A stretch of 64,000 nt of DNA from JAJEFO01 sp965221845 (GTDB lineage: Bacteria; Pseudomonadota; Alphaproteobacteria; Rhodobacterales; Rhodobacteraceae), in NCBI GenBank assembly GCA_965221845.1, contig OZ244919.1, positions 3,100,001 to 3,164,000 on the forward strand. Reading direction: 5' to 3'. The position numbers were made by a program, and so were the translations under genes. The notes beneath the pieces were generated by a model. It did no database searches. It saw only the letters and a list, made by a program, of their open reading frames with translations, and was not told where the DNA came from. Positions 8,816 through 17,409 of the stretch are shown here, one piece after another; within the stretch, counting starts at the first letter, position 1, and each line of letters starts with the position of its first letter.

Positions 8816-9811
8816 ATGAATAGGCGGCCGTTGGGCCGGGGCGGGCCAGAGATCTCCGTCATGGGCGTCGGCGCGATGTCGTTTGCCGGCATATACGGCA
8901 ACGCCACCGAGGAGGAAGGCCACGCGATTCTCGACGCCGCGCGCGAAGCCGGCGTGACCCATGTCGACACGGCCAATGTCTACGGCATGGGGCGCTCCGA
9001 AGAGATCATCGGAAGCTACCTCGCGCGCCGAAGGGGCGAGCCGCCCTTCCTCCTGGCTACCAAGGCCGGCATCTCACGTGACCCCGGGACCGGGCGCAAT
9101 TTCGACAACAGCCCCGCGCATATCGCGGCCGAGCTTGACAGGAGCCTTGCGAGACTGGGCGTTGAACGGATCGACCTCTTCTATCTGCATCGCCTCGATC
9201 CGGAGGTGCCGGTGGAGGATGCCGTCGGCGCCTGCGCGCGCCTGGCAGAGGTCGGCAAGATCAGCCGGATCGGCCTTTCGGAAGTCGCGCCGACCACGCT
9301 GGCCCGCGCGTCCCGGGTCCACCCCGTCGCCGCGGTGCAGTCCGAGTACTCGCTGCAGACGCGGCTGCCGGAACTCGGGCTGGTCCAGGCCTGCGAACGG
9401 TTCGGGATCTCGCTCGTCGCGTTCTCGCCTGTCGGGCGCGGGCTCCTCACCGACGCTCCGCCAATGCCTGACAAGGCTTCGGCTTTGGCCTTCATGGCGT
9501 CCAACCCCCGGTTTTCCGGCGGCAACCTCGAGCGCAACCTGGCGGCAAGCCAGCCTCTGCGCGACCTGGCGGGCGAGGCAGGCTGCTCCACCGCGGCGCT
9601 GGCCATCGCCTGGGTGCTTGCCCAAAGCCGTTCCGCGGTGGCGATCCCCGGAACCCGAAGCCGCGCCCATTTCGCTGAGCTGGTGGAAGGGGCCAATCTG
9701 GAGCTGGGCGCGGACCTGAAGGCCGAGATCGAGCGCCGCCTGCCGCTTGGCTGGTGCCATGGCGACCGCTATTCCGTTCGGCAGGGGATCGGTCCGGAAA
9801 GGTACTGCTGA
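8816..9811 (+). CDS. Aldo/keto reductase family oxidoreductase
   Basis: A 331-residue NADPH-dependent carbonyl reductase of the AKR superfamily with a TIM barrel. The catalytic Asp and Tyr lie in HVDTANVYGMGRSEE (about residues 49-63), the Lys in LLATKAG, and the His in FYLHRLDP. The nucleotide-binding end reads AIPGTRSRAHF. It resembles the subgroup that reduces small aldehydes or ketones. It appears monocistronic, with an accessory block downstream. The reading frame is intact. Confidence 0.88.
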   Translation: MNRRPLGRGGPEISVMGVGAMSFAGIYGNATEEEGHAILDAAREAGVTHVDTANVYGMGRSEEIIGSYLARRRGEPPFLLATKAGISRDPGTGRNFDNSPAHIAAELDRSLARLGVERIDLFYLHRLDPEVPVEDAVGACARLAEVGKISRIGLSEVAPTTLARASRVHPVAAVQSEYSLQTRLPELGLVQACERFGISLVAFSPVGRGLLTDAPPMPDKASALAFMASNPRFSGGNLERNLAASQPLRDLAGEAGCSTAALAIAWVLAQSRSAVAIPGTRSRAHFAELVEGANLELGADLKAEIERRLPLGWCHGDRYSVRQGIGPERYC

Positions 9812-10009
9812 CATTCCCGGGCCGGACTCCGAAACGCGGAGCTGCACACGCTGGCGACACGCGGCGCAGATCCGCCGGGCTCTCCTGAGGGCCCAGACGC
9901 TGGTTCGCGCCCCGGTCAGGCCTGGATGCGTCGCAACGCCTTCGCGACGGCTTGTTCCCGATCGGGAAGGCCTCCTGCGGGGCGCTTGTCTGTCAGGCGT
10001 TCTCAGACA
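9812..10009. other. Short gap before the direct repeat
   Basis: A - strand frame here ends PDREQAVAKALRRIQA then stop, which looks like a protein tail, but it has no start and no family I recognise. Confidence 0.25.
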
Positions 10010-10358
10010 TGTCGACGGTTTTTCAAAAGAGCGGGATTTCGGCGGTTTGCCGCGCTTTTGGGCGACGGCCCGGGCTTGCCACGCCGGCGATCGCGGTTTT
10101 CGAGGGCGTTCGGCGCTGGCCGGAAGCGGTCCGGCCGTCCGGATTCAGGCCCGCAACCCGGGCGGTCAGCCGTTCGCGGGCGGGCGTCGCCTCCGGAACG
10201 TGACGTGGGGCGGGAGCTTCAGCCTTTCGCGCAGGGTCTCGGCCTGGCGGTCCCCGGCCTCGTCGCCGTCCTGCGTCAGGTCGACGAACCTGACGTTGGG
10301 GAGGGTGCGGGGCGGCGAGGCCGATCTGTTCGCACTGGCGTCGCGAGGGCGCCCCGGC
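10010..10358. repeat. 349-bp direct repeat, copy 1 (3' part of a Toprim gene)
   Basis: Identical, as read base by base, to 12025-12373 in the same orientation. It holds the 3' end of the - strand Toprim-domain gene (segment VRFVDLTQDGDEAGDRQAE then a stop at 10166). In this copy the gene's upstream part is missing: sequence beyond 10358 is unrelated. Identity implies a recent duplication or gene conversion. Confidence 0.95.
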
Positions 10359-10743
10359 CATGCCGAGGCGTTCCCGCCTGCCCCGGAGCCGGTCCGGAAC
10401 GGAGACGGCACGAAGGGGAACGGCTGTCCCTGCCTCCGGGACCGGATGCGCAGCCTGTTCCAGGCATCGGCATCCCGGCATGGCGGACCTTCCGTCCCGC
10501 CATGCCGGGGAACATGAAGAAGCCCGGACCTGCCGGGACGCTCCCCGACGGCCCGCAGCCGTCCCGGCCACGCCCGGACGGCCCCGAACCCCGCCCTTCG
10601 CCGGCAACGCCACGATCCCGGGCCGCCGCCCGGCCGGAAGCCGTGCGCACTGCGGCCAGCCGGCCCTTGCCGGGCGCAGGGAACGGCCGTCGGTCAGCGG
10701 AAAGCCAGGCTGTCGGGAATTGCTGCGCATGCTCCACGTCGCG
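10359..10743. other. GC-rich gap upstream of prlF-yhaV
   Basis: No gene is supported. The sequence is very G/C rich, and all open frames lack starts with ribosome sites or family motifs. Confidence 0.4.
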
Positions 10744-10772
10744 TTGACATGGTAAGGAATATTCCTTACGGT
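10744..10772 (+). promoter_or_regulatory. Predicted promoter and operator of prlF-yhaV
   Basis: TTGACA at 10744-10749 is a consensus -35 box. It is followed directly by a perfect 18-bp palindrome, GTAAGGAATATTCCTTAC (10752-10769), which would cover the spacer and the weak -10 (near 10767). The palindrome lies 31 bp before the antitoxin ATG. AbrB-type antitoxins usually autoregulate, so this is the likely PrlF operator. Confidence 0.7.
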
Positions 10773-10800
10773 CGTGCGCGGCAAAGAAGGAGCGAAAATC

Positions 10801-11121
10801 ATGTCGATCATCCACGAAGTCGCCAAGATGACCGCGAAGGGCCAGATCACCCTGCCCAAGACGATCCGTCAGGCGCTGGGGGTCGATATCGGCGCCAAGG
10901 TGGCATTCGAACTCCACGAGAACGGACAAGTCGTCGTCAGTCGCGCCGACGCCGAGCATGAAGATCCGGCCGTCGGTGCGTTCCTGGATCTGCTCGCCGG
11001 CGATATCCAGGCCGGCCGGCATGTTCAGGCGATCCCAGACGATCTCGCGCAGGGCATGCTCGACCATGCAGAGCGTGAAGCGGGACCGGACGAGGACATC
11101 GACGGCGCCGTCGACCTCTGA
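10801..11121 (+). CDS. prlF: Type II antitoxin PrlF (AbrB/SpoVT fold)
   Basis: A 106-residue DNA-binding antitoxin. The N-terminal swapped-hairpin motif TAKGQITLPKTIRQALGV is the AbrB/SpoVT signature. An acidic C-terminal tail (EREAGPDEDIDGAVDL) would bind and block the toxin. The ATG at 10801 follows AAGGAG, while an upstream in-frame start at 10774 lacks one. Its stop overlaps the toxin start (TGATG), the usual antitoxin-first order. A palindromic operator lies upstream. The pair sits between two identical 349-bp direct repeats, suggesting the segment can be gained or lost. Confidence 0.9.
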   Translation: MSIIHEVAKMTAKGQITLPKTIRQALGVDIGAKVAFELHENGQVVVSRADAEHEDPAVGAFLDLLAGDIQAGRHVQAIPDDLAQGMLDHAEREAGPDEDIDGAVDL

Positions 11122-11579
11122 TGCAGCGCCACGGATGGACGCTGCTGTTCCACGATTGCCTCATCGACCAGCTGCGCAAGCTCCACAACGCCGTCCAACG
11201 CGCACAACGACGCGGTCCCGCGGGGTCCGCATCCAATGCCAACGTCAAGCTGTTCTACGCCTTGAGCCGGCTGATGCTAGAGGTCATCCCGCAGGATCCG
11301 TCCCGGGACGAGTATCGCCAGGGCACCACTCTCGGCCCGCGCCACCGCCATTGGCGACGCGCCAGGATCGGCAGACGGTTCCGATTGTTCTTCCGGTATG
11401 ACGCGAGGGCGAAGGTGATCGTCTATGCGTGGGTCAATGACCGACGCACGCTCCGCTCATCGGGGAGCAGAACCGATCCGTACACGGTCTTCGCCAGGAT
11501 GCTCACGCGGGGAAGTCCGCCCGACGACTGGGCCTCATTGGTGAAGGTTTCAAGGCGGGATTGGCAGGCGGGGAAGTAA
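11121..11579 (+). CDS. yhaV: Type II toxin YhaV (ribosome-dependent RNase)
   Basis: A 152-residue YhaV-family toxin. It starts RHGWTLLFHDCLIDQL, typical for the family, and contains HWRRARIGRRFRLFFRYD and VYAWVNDRRTLRSSGSRTDPY, the conserved RelE/BrnT-like RNase core. YhaV cleaves mRNA in the cell when not bound by PrlF. The frame is complete, so the module may be active. The start overlaps the prlF stop by one base. Confidence 0.92.
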   Translation: MQRHGWTLLFHDCLIDQLRKLHNAVQRAQRRGPAGSASNANVKLFYALSRLMLEVIPQDPSRDEYRQGTTLGPRHRHWRRARIGRRFRLFFRYDARAKVIVYAWVNDRRTLRSSGSRTDPYTVFARMLTRGSPPDDWASLVKVSRRDWQAGK

Positions 11580-12024
11580 CCGCCTTCAGACTGTGTCGGC
11601 CCGCGAAGGGACGGAGCCACTTCAGCGAGCACTCTCGGAATTCGCCACTGAGAGGCCGCGACAATTCCGTCCGGGCAGGCTGAGACTGCGGGCGGCTTGG
11701 CGGACGATTCCGTCGCCGCCGCTGACGAATCCCAACCTTGAGCAGAAGTGCGTCGGCATCCCAAAGTTCGAGATCTGCAAGGAGGTCGCGATCGTCGCGT
11801 TCGATGCCGGCTCAATCCGGGCCCGCTCGTCCCCCATAGGTCAGGGCGAATTGGTTCACGCCACCTTTTCCAGGCCTGACATGAAGCTGACCTTGAATCC
11901 GGACACCTCCGCCGTGCGCCTGCATGGTTCCGGCGAACCGGTTGCGGGAGCCCGGGCGTGGATCTTTCGGAGGCATCGGCCGGCATCGTCGCGGAGGCGG
12001 AGAGGCGCGCTTCCGCGCCCTGAT
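11580..12024. other. Gap between yhaV and the second direct repeat
   Basis: No convincing gene. A - strand frame (11622-11837) with LQISNFGMPTHFC gives no family match that I can name. It is possibly a remnant. Confidence 0.3.
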
Positions 12025-12373
12025 TGTCGACGGTTTTTCAAAAGAGCGGGATTTCGGCGGTTTGCCGCGCTTTTGGGCGACGGCCCGGGCTTGCCACGCC
12101 GGCGATCGCGGTTTTCGAGGGCGTTCGGCGCTGGCCGGAAGCGGTCCGGCCGTCCGGATTCAGGCCCGCAACCCGGGCGGTCAGCCGTTCGCGGGCGGGC
12201 GTCGCCTCCGGAACGTGACGTGGGGCGGGAGCTTCAGCCTTTCGCGCAGGGTCTCGGCCTGGCGGTCCCCGGCCTCGTCGCCGTCCTGCGTCAGGTCGAC
12301 GAACCTGACGTTGGGGAGGGTGCGGGGCGGCGAGGCCGATCTGTTCGCACTGGCGTCGCGAGGGCGCCCCGGC
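12025..12373. repeat. 349-bp direct repeat, copy 2
   Basis: Same sequence and orientation as 10010-10358. Here it is joined to the rest of the Toprim gene, so this copy is in the ancestral context. Recombination between the copies would excise a 2,015-bp circle bearing prlF-yhaV. Confidence 0.95.
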
Positions 12374-13021
12374 GGTGGAGAGGAATGCCTGGCCGGCGGG
12401 ACATCCGTCGATCTGGGCCAGGCTGAGGGCGTCGACGGCGCCCTCGGCGATGACGAGGGCCTCCAGGTCCCCGGCGGCTACGGCGCGGACGGCGAACAGG
12501 CTGCGGGTTCCGCCGGTGGCGAAGCGTCTCGCGCCGTCGGGAGGCCCGATCTCGAAGCCGGCGAGCCTTCGGTTCCGGTCGCGGTGGGCGAAGAGGAGGC
12601 CGCCGCCGCCGTCGCGGCGGATCAGCGGGCGGCAGGCGTCGAGCGTCTCCCGCCGGATGCCGCGTCCGGCGAGCCAGTCCGGCGCCGGATCCGGCACGGC
12701 CTCGTTCCAGACGTTCCGGAAGCCGCGCACGGCGGCGGCCGCACCGAACCGGGCGCGGATGTCGGCGAAGGTGAGGCCGCGGTTGAGCATGAAGTCGATC
12801 GCGGTCCCGTTGTCGCCGGCGTCGCGGGTCTTGAAGCAGGCCCAGTGGCCGTTGCCGAGGCGCTTCGTGACGAGCTTCGGCAGGCCCGGGGCGCGCAGCA
12901 CGGGGTTTGCGCGGGCCGAGGCGGCGGGATCGCGGACGCATCTCCAGTCCGCGGCGACGCTCTCGAAAGGCATGCGCTTGACAGCATCGGAGCCGACGCG
13001 GCGGGGATCATCCGGTCTCAT
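12181..13021 (-). pseudogene. Toprim-domain (DUF3991-type) plasmid/mobile-element protein, frameshifted
   Basis: From ATG 13021 the frame reads through a small-ligand region (GDNGTAIDFMLNRGLTF) into a Toprim motif (VIAEGAVDALSLAQ). The second Toprim acidic motif, FVDLTQDGDEAGD, and the end of the protein lie in the next frame, so one base is missing or extra near 12335. Such DUF3991/Toprim proteins resemble primases and accompany mobilisation genes on plasmids and integrative elements. The frameshift lies in the duplicated segment, so it predates the duplication. Confidence 0.75.
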
Positions 13022-13151
13022 GCCTGAGCCGCCACGAATCGCCGTCGATGGAGATGAGCGTCGCATCGTGCATCGGCCGGTCGACGGTGCCCGCGATGCC
13101 GGACGCGCTCGGGAACACGCGATTCCGGCCTTCGCGGGACAAGGCCGGCAT
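13008..13151 (-). CDS. Short ORF with IstB-like tail
   Basis: A 47-residue frame (ATG 13151) ending TVDRPMHDATLISIDGDSW then RLR, similar to IstB ATPase C-termini (DRLLHHxxVxxIxGxSYRLR). Its stop overlaps the start of the Toprim gene. It could be a remnant of an IS21-type helper gene or a small upstream gene. The call is tentative. Confidence 0.3.
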   Translation of the reverse strand: MPALSREGRNRVFPSASGIAGTVDRPMHDATLISIDGDSWRLRHETG

Positions 13152-13184
13152 TCAGTCCGCCCCGGCGCCTCCCTGTGACGGGCG

Positions 13185-14093
13185 GGTAGTGTCTCAGTTT
13201 GAAAACCATGCCTGTCGGCATGGAAAAGGGGCGACCCGCCGGCCGCCCCGTGTGGATGGCGTCTGATGCCGGTCAGTTCGTGGTGCAGCCCAGCGTGGTC
13301 CGGTAGCCGGCGTCGCTGATGTATTCGTAGCCGGCGTCGGCATCGGTCCGCGCCCACTGGCCGGAACTGTTCCGCGCCCCGCACAGGCAGGCCTGGACCT
13401 TGTTCCGGTGGTTGGGGCCCTTGAGGTCAGCAAAGGCAAAGCAGCCGCTCGCCCAGTCGCCGTGGTTGATGTCGTCATGGTATTGGAGGGGCCGCGACAG
13501 GTCCGCCGGCGTCTCCCCCGTCCTGAAGCAGGTGGTTGCGAGGACGTTATTGACATTGCTCCCTGCAACCAGATCCGCGGTATGGCGCGCATTCGATTGC
13601 AGGCCGGTGAATGTCCGGGTGACAGGTGCCAGCGGGGTGTCCGCCGTGACTGTCCCAATCGATAAATTGCTGCGGGCAGTGCTGCCTTGATACACTCTGA
13701 TAGAGATCGGAATGCTCGTCTGGGTTGACAGGGCTCGAATGATTGCTCGGATGGTACCAATATCTAACGAGGCATCTATGCTGACATCGGCTCGATCGGC
13801 TTTCACCGTTCCGCGCACTGTACCAAATAAACTACCAGAATGAGTCTTGCCCGGTGGACAGTGCACCTGCCCGGCCTCGCCGTCAAAGACAGTGGCCCAG
13901 TCGACCTGCGCCGTCGCGGGCGCGGCCAGCAGGGCCAGCGCGGCGATCAGCGAAGCGGCGGCGAGCCCTGTTCGAATGCTATGGGGGGGGGGTGTGACGT
14001 AACATGGGGAATGCCTCCATCTGTGTGATGGCTCCCACTCTACCGCCTTTGCCCCGGTAAAGCCAAGAGAAAATTTCAAAGTGAGACACTGCC
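13185..14093. mobile_element. Unclassified element with terminal inverted repeats carrying a secreted-protein gene
   Basis: The left end GGTAGTGTCTCAGTTTGAAA (13185-13204) is matched by the inverted right end at 14074-14093, whose complement starts GGCAGTGTCTCACTTTGAAA (18 of 20). A second copy of the right end follows at 14146-14167. No transposase lies inside, and the only gene is the exported protein at 13273-14005. It looks like a non-autonomous cassette moved by an enzyme encoded elsewhere. Confidence 0.6.
13273..14005 (-). CDS. Secreted hypothetical protein, possibly phase-variable
   Basis: The ATG at 14005 follows GGAGG eight bases upstream, but it is followed by a run of ten C (13983-13992) that puts it out of frame (stop after eight codons). 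With nine C the protein would start MLRHTPPHSIRTGLAAASLI and run through a clear signal peptide (cleavage near PATAQ) into a ~200-residue mature domain. The mature part has six or more Cys, including CPPGKTHSG, CFRTGETPADL and CLCGARNSSGQW, suggesting disulphides in the periplasm or outside. I recognise no family. The gene lies inside an inverted-repeat-bounded element. As assembled it is off. Confidence 0.6.
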
Positions 14094-14167
14094 TTACGGT
14101 GGCTCCATCAGTGAAACCGCCTTTGCCTCGGTAAAGCCAAGAAAGAATTTCAAAGTGAGACACTGCC
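14042..14167. repeat. Two 52-bp direct repeats at an element end
   Basis: Segments 14042-14093 and 14116-14167 differ at only about three positions. Each spans a CCGCCTTTGCC motif and ends at GTGAGACACTGCC. They duplicate the right inverted-repeat end of the element, with a 74-bp period. Confidence 0.85.
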
Positions 14168-14285
14168 GACGGGCGCGGCGTTTCGCCACGCCGCCAGGCG
14201 GCGGTTCCCGTGAAGTGACGGATTCCCGCAGCCGGGCCACGGACGAGGGGCTGGCGCAACGGCCGGGACAGGCCCCGGCCCAAGT

Positions 14286-15593
14286 TCAAGGCCTTTGCCG
14301 CATCTGCTCGGGCAGCCAGGTCGCCAGGTCCGGTACGGCGATCAGCACGAAGACCATCAGGACCATGATCAGGAACATCGGGATCGCGGACTTCGCGATG
14401 AAGCTCATCTCGTGATTCGTCATCCCCTGGAGCACGAACAGGTTGAAGCCGATCGGCGGCGTGATCTGGGCCATTTCGACGACAACCACGATGAAGATGC
14501 CGAACCAGATGAGGTCTATCCCGGCATCGCGGATCATGGGCTCGACAACGGCCATCGTCAGCACGACCGAGGAAATGCCGTCGAGAAAGCAGCCGAGAAT
14601 GATGTAGAAGACCAGAAGCGCCATCAGCAGCTCGAACCGCGAGAGCTCCCACTGGGCGATCAGGTCGGCGAGACCGCGCGGCAGCCCGGTGAACCCCATG
14701 GAGAGCGAGAGGAACGCGGCGCCCGCGAGTATCAGCGCGATCATGGCGCTTGTGCGTGTCGCTCCCATCAAGCTCCGGCTGAATGTCCTCCAGTTGAGCG
14801 AGCCCTGGCCGGCGGCAAGAAGCAGGCCGCCGATCACGCCGAACGCGGCGGCTTCCGTGGCCGTGGCGTAGCCAAGATACATCGAGCCGATGACCACGAG
14901 TATCAGGCAGATCACGGGGATCAGGAAGCGCGAGTTCGCGACACGCTCGGAAAGCGTCATTGGCGCCTCGGCATCCGGCTTCCATGACCGCGACAAGCGG
15001 CTGTAGATCGCCACGTACGCCATGAACATCGCGGCCAGCACGAGGCCCGGCACGATCCCGGCGAAGAAGAGCTTGGTGATCGATTCGTTGATCGTGACCC
15101 CGTAGACGATGAGGGTCAGCGAGGGCGGGATCATGAGACCCAGCGTGGCGGCGCCCGCAAGGGTGCCGATGACCATTGGCTCCGGGTAGTTTCGCTTCCT
15201 GAGTTCCGGGATGGACATCTTGCCGACCGTGGTCAGCGTTGCAGCCGAAGACCCCGAGACGGCGGCAAAGACGGTGCAGCCGACGATGTTGGTGTGGACA
15301 AGGCCGCCCGGCAGGGACCTCATCCACGGGCTGAGGCCGCGGAACATGTCTTCCGACAGGCGGGTTCGGTAGAGGATCTCCCCCATCCAGATGAACAGGG
15401 GCAGCGCGGTCAGCGTCCATGAGGAGGAGGAGGACCAGATCGTGGTCAGCATCGTGTCGCCGACGGGCCTGGTCGTGAAGAGCTCCATGCCGACCCAGGC
15501 AACGCCGATCAGCGACAGGCCGACCCAGACGCCCGATCCCAGCAGCAAGAATAGCACGAAGAGGAACAGGACGATGATGGAGGCGTCTTCCAT
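14286..15593 (-). CDS. dctM: TRAP transporter large permease (DctM family), second system
   Basis: A 435-residue membrane channel subunit with about 12 helices. SGSSAATLTTVGKMSIPELR is the DctM loop that lines the transport path, and ITPPIGFNLFVLQG is near the end. It sits 3 bp after dctQ and closes the operon dadA-like/dctP/dctQ/dctM (18678 to 14286). The C-terminus matches the orphan fragment at 3144-3634. The adjacent amino-acid enzymes suggest the system takes up an amino acid or derivative. Confidence 0.92.
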   Translation of the reverse strand: MEDASIIVLFLFVLFLLLGSGVWVGLSLIGVAWVGMELFTTRPVGDTMLTTIWSSSSSWTLTALPLFIWMGEILYRTRLSEDMFRGLSPWMRSLPGGLVHTNIVGCTVFAAVSGSSAATLTTVGKMSIPELRKRNYPEPMVIGTLAGAATLGLMIPPSLTLIVYGVTINESITKLFFAGIVPGLVLAAMFMAYVAIYSRLSRSWKPDAEAPMTLSERVANSRFLIPVICLILVVIGSMYLGYATATEAAAFGVIGGLLLAAGQGSLNWRTFSRSLMGATRTSAMIALILAGAAFLSLSMGFTGLPRGLADLIAQWELSRFELLMALLVFYIILGCFLDGISSVVLTMAVVEPMIRDAGIDLIWFGIFIVVVVEMAQITPPIGFNLFVLQGMTNHEMSFIAKSAIPMFLIMVLMVFVLIAVPDLATWLPEQMRQRP

Positions 15594-15596
15594 GAG

Positions 15597-16121
15597 CTAG
15601 CCTGCCGGACCCTGATCGATCCGGTCCCTCGAAATGCGGTGCTCGCCCTTCAGTATCAGGCTGAGGAGATTGTCCGTGAGCGCCACCGCGAAGATGACCG
15701 CGCCGGCAAGCACGAAGCTCTGGGGGATCCAGAGTTCGGTCCGGTCCTGGCCCTGGCTGACGTCGTTGAATCTCCAGGACCAGTATACGAAGCGCACTGC
15801 GAAGTAGACGACATACCACGCCGTGACGGCGCCGATGGCGAAGCACCAGATTTCGAGGAGACGCTTCCAGCGAGGGGGAAGGGCGTTCAGCACGATCGAG
15901 ACCCGGATGTGGCTGCCTCGGCTGAGGGCATTGGCGAAGGCGAGAAACGACGCGGCGGCCATGAAGTAGCCGGCGTATTCGGGCGCGCCCGGAAAGACCT
16001 CGCCGGTCCAGCGCGCGAGCATCTGGACCACGATGAGGCTCAGGATGGCAACGAGGCAGCAGGCGGCGAGAACGCCGGACGTGACGTAGATCGAATCAAG
16101 CGCGCGGCGTACGTGCCTCAC
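15597..16121 (-). CDS. dctQ: TRAP transporter small permease (DctQ family), second system
   Basis: A 174-residue four-helix membrane protein. It contains LSRGSHIRVSIVLNALPPRW, the conserved loop with the DctQ pattern of basic residues, and ends in an Arg-rich cytoplasmic tail. It pairs with dctM 3 bp downstream. A 289-bp gap separates it from dctP. That gap holds no gene I can support, so an internal promoter or processing site is possible. Confidence 0.88.
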   Translation of the reverse strand: MRHVRRALDSIYVTSGVLAACCLVAILSLIVVQMLARWTGEVFPGAPEYAGYFMAAASFLAFANALSRGSHIRVSIVLNALPPRWKRLLEIWCFAIGAVTAWYVVYFAVRFVYWSWRFNDVSQGQDRTELWIPQSFVLAGAVIFAVALTDNLLSLILKGEHRISRDRIDQGPAG

Positions 16122-16410
16122 GGCGAGGCGCCCTCAGCGGCTTCGCGCAGGGGCCGCGAGAGCCGCCCGGTCCCTGCCGCGCCGGCCTTTCGCGCTGGGA
16201 GGGGACGCCTTCCGTCCGGACGCGGCGGGAGCCCTGGCATGCCCCTCCAAGGGTTCCGCGGCCTTGCGGCAGGCGCAGGCCGCCCTGCCGGCCGCGCGCT
16301 GGCCGGCGGTTCCCGGCCAGTCGGGCGATTCATGGGGTTCATCTCTGCCGTCACGGTCACATTGCCCGAGAGCGCGCACGGGCGCGCAAAGCGCGCCCGT
16401 GCGGATTGGA

Positions 16411-17391
16411 TCACTTCAGCGACATGAACCTGTCGACCACCGCCTGACCTTCGGCGCCGGCGGCTTCGAGCCATTCGGCGGTCATGATCTTGCCGATGTC
16501 CTGCAGCTCGGCCTTCATCTGGTCCGATGCGGGCGTGACCGTCATGCCGCCGTCCCGCAGGCCCTGCAGCGTGAACCCGGTGTACTCCTTGGCCCTCCAG
16601 TTGCCGGCATACTCCGCGAGCCCTGCACAGGCGTTGATGACATTCTTGTTCCGGTCCGAAACGCCATCCCAGACGGCGGCGTTGACCATGACGTAGTTGC
16701 GTGGCAGCCAAGCATCGACCTCGTAGAAATAGTTGAGCGATTCCCATACCTTGCGGTCATAGCCGGTGGAGCCCGACGAGACCATCGCGTCAGCGACGCC
16801 GGTGGCGAAGGCCTGGCTGATCTCGGCCGCTTCGATCGTTACGGGCAGCATGCCTGTCAGTTCCGCAAGGCGTGTGGTCGCGTTGTTGTAGGAGCGGAAC
16901 TTGACCCCCTTCATGTCCGCGACCGAATTCACCTCATCGCGGAAATAGAGGCCTTGGGGCGGCCAAGGCACGGAATAGAGCAGGTGCAGGTCCTGGTCGG
17001 CCAGGGTCTTCGCGATCACCGGCTTCGCGGCTTCCCAAAGCCTGTCGGCATCGTCGAAGCTTGTTGCGAGGAACGGCACGGAGTCGATGCCGAACAGCGC
17101 GTTCTCGTTCTGGTGGCCGGACAGCAGGCGCTCGCCGATCGGCACCTGGCCGGTCTGGATGGCGCGCTTGATCTGGGCCCCGGGAAAGAGGCTTCCGCTT
17201 GGATGGGTCACGATCTCGATCTCGCCGCCCGTGCCGACTGTCACGCATTTCGCGAACTCGGCGCCGGTCACCGAATGGAAGTTCGCGCCGGAATAGGCCA
17301 TGGGCATGTCCCATTTCTCGGCCATCGCCGGCGCTGCCGTCATGGTCAGGGCGGCCGTGCCGGCGGCCAGCAGCGTCATTGGCTTGGACAT
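16411..17391 (-). CDS. dctP: TRAP transporter periplasmic solute receptor (DctP family), second system
   Basis: A 326-residue exported receptor. The signal peptide runs from MSKPMTLLAAGTAALTM to a cleavage near APAMAE. KGVKFRSYNNATTRLAE holds the conserved Arg that clamps a substrate carboxylate. The gene starts 18 bp after the D-amino-acid dehydrogenase-like gene, so both are likely in one operon. The context suggests an amino-acid-like ligand. This is inference. Confidence 0.92.
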   Translation of the reverse strand: MSKPMTLLAAGTAALTMTAAPAMAEKWDMPMAYSGANFHSVTGAEFAKCVTVGTGGEIEIVTHPSGSLFPGAQIKRAIQTGQVPIGERLLSGHQNENALFGIDSVPFLATSFDDADRLWEAAKPVIAKTLADQDLHLLYSVPWPPQGLYFRDEVNSVADMKGVKFRSYNNATTRLAELTGMLPVTIEAAEISQAFATGVADAMVSSGSTGYDRKVWESLNYFYEVDAWLPRNYVMVNAAVWDGVSDRNKNVINACAGLAEYAGNWRAKEYTGFTLQGLRDGGMTVTPASDQMKAELQDIGKIMTAEWLEAAGAEGQAVVDRFMSLK

Positions 17392-17409
17392 ATCTTTCTC
17401 CTGAGTGAA

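Noticed and set aside
14042..14167. Repeat pair considered as a CRISPR array
   Set aside because: There are only two 52-bp units with a short spacer, no cas genes, and the repeats carry the inverted end of a neighbouring element. No CRISPR array was seen in the window.
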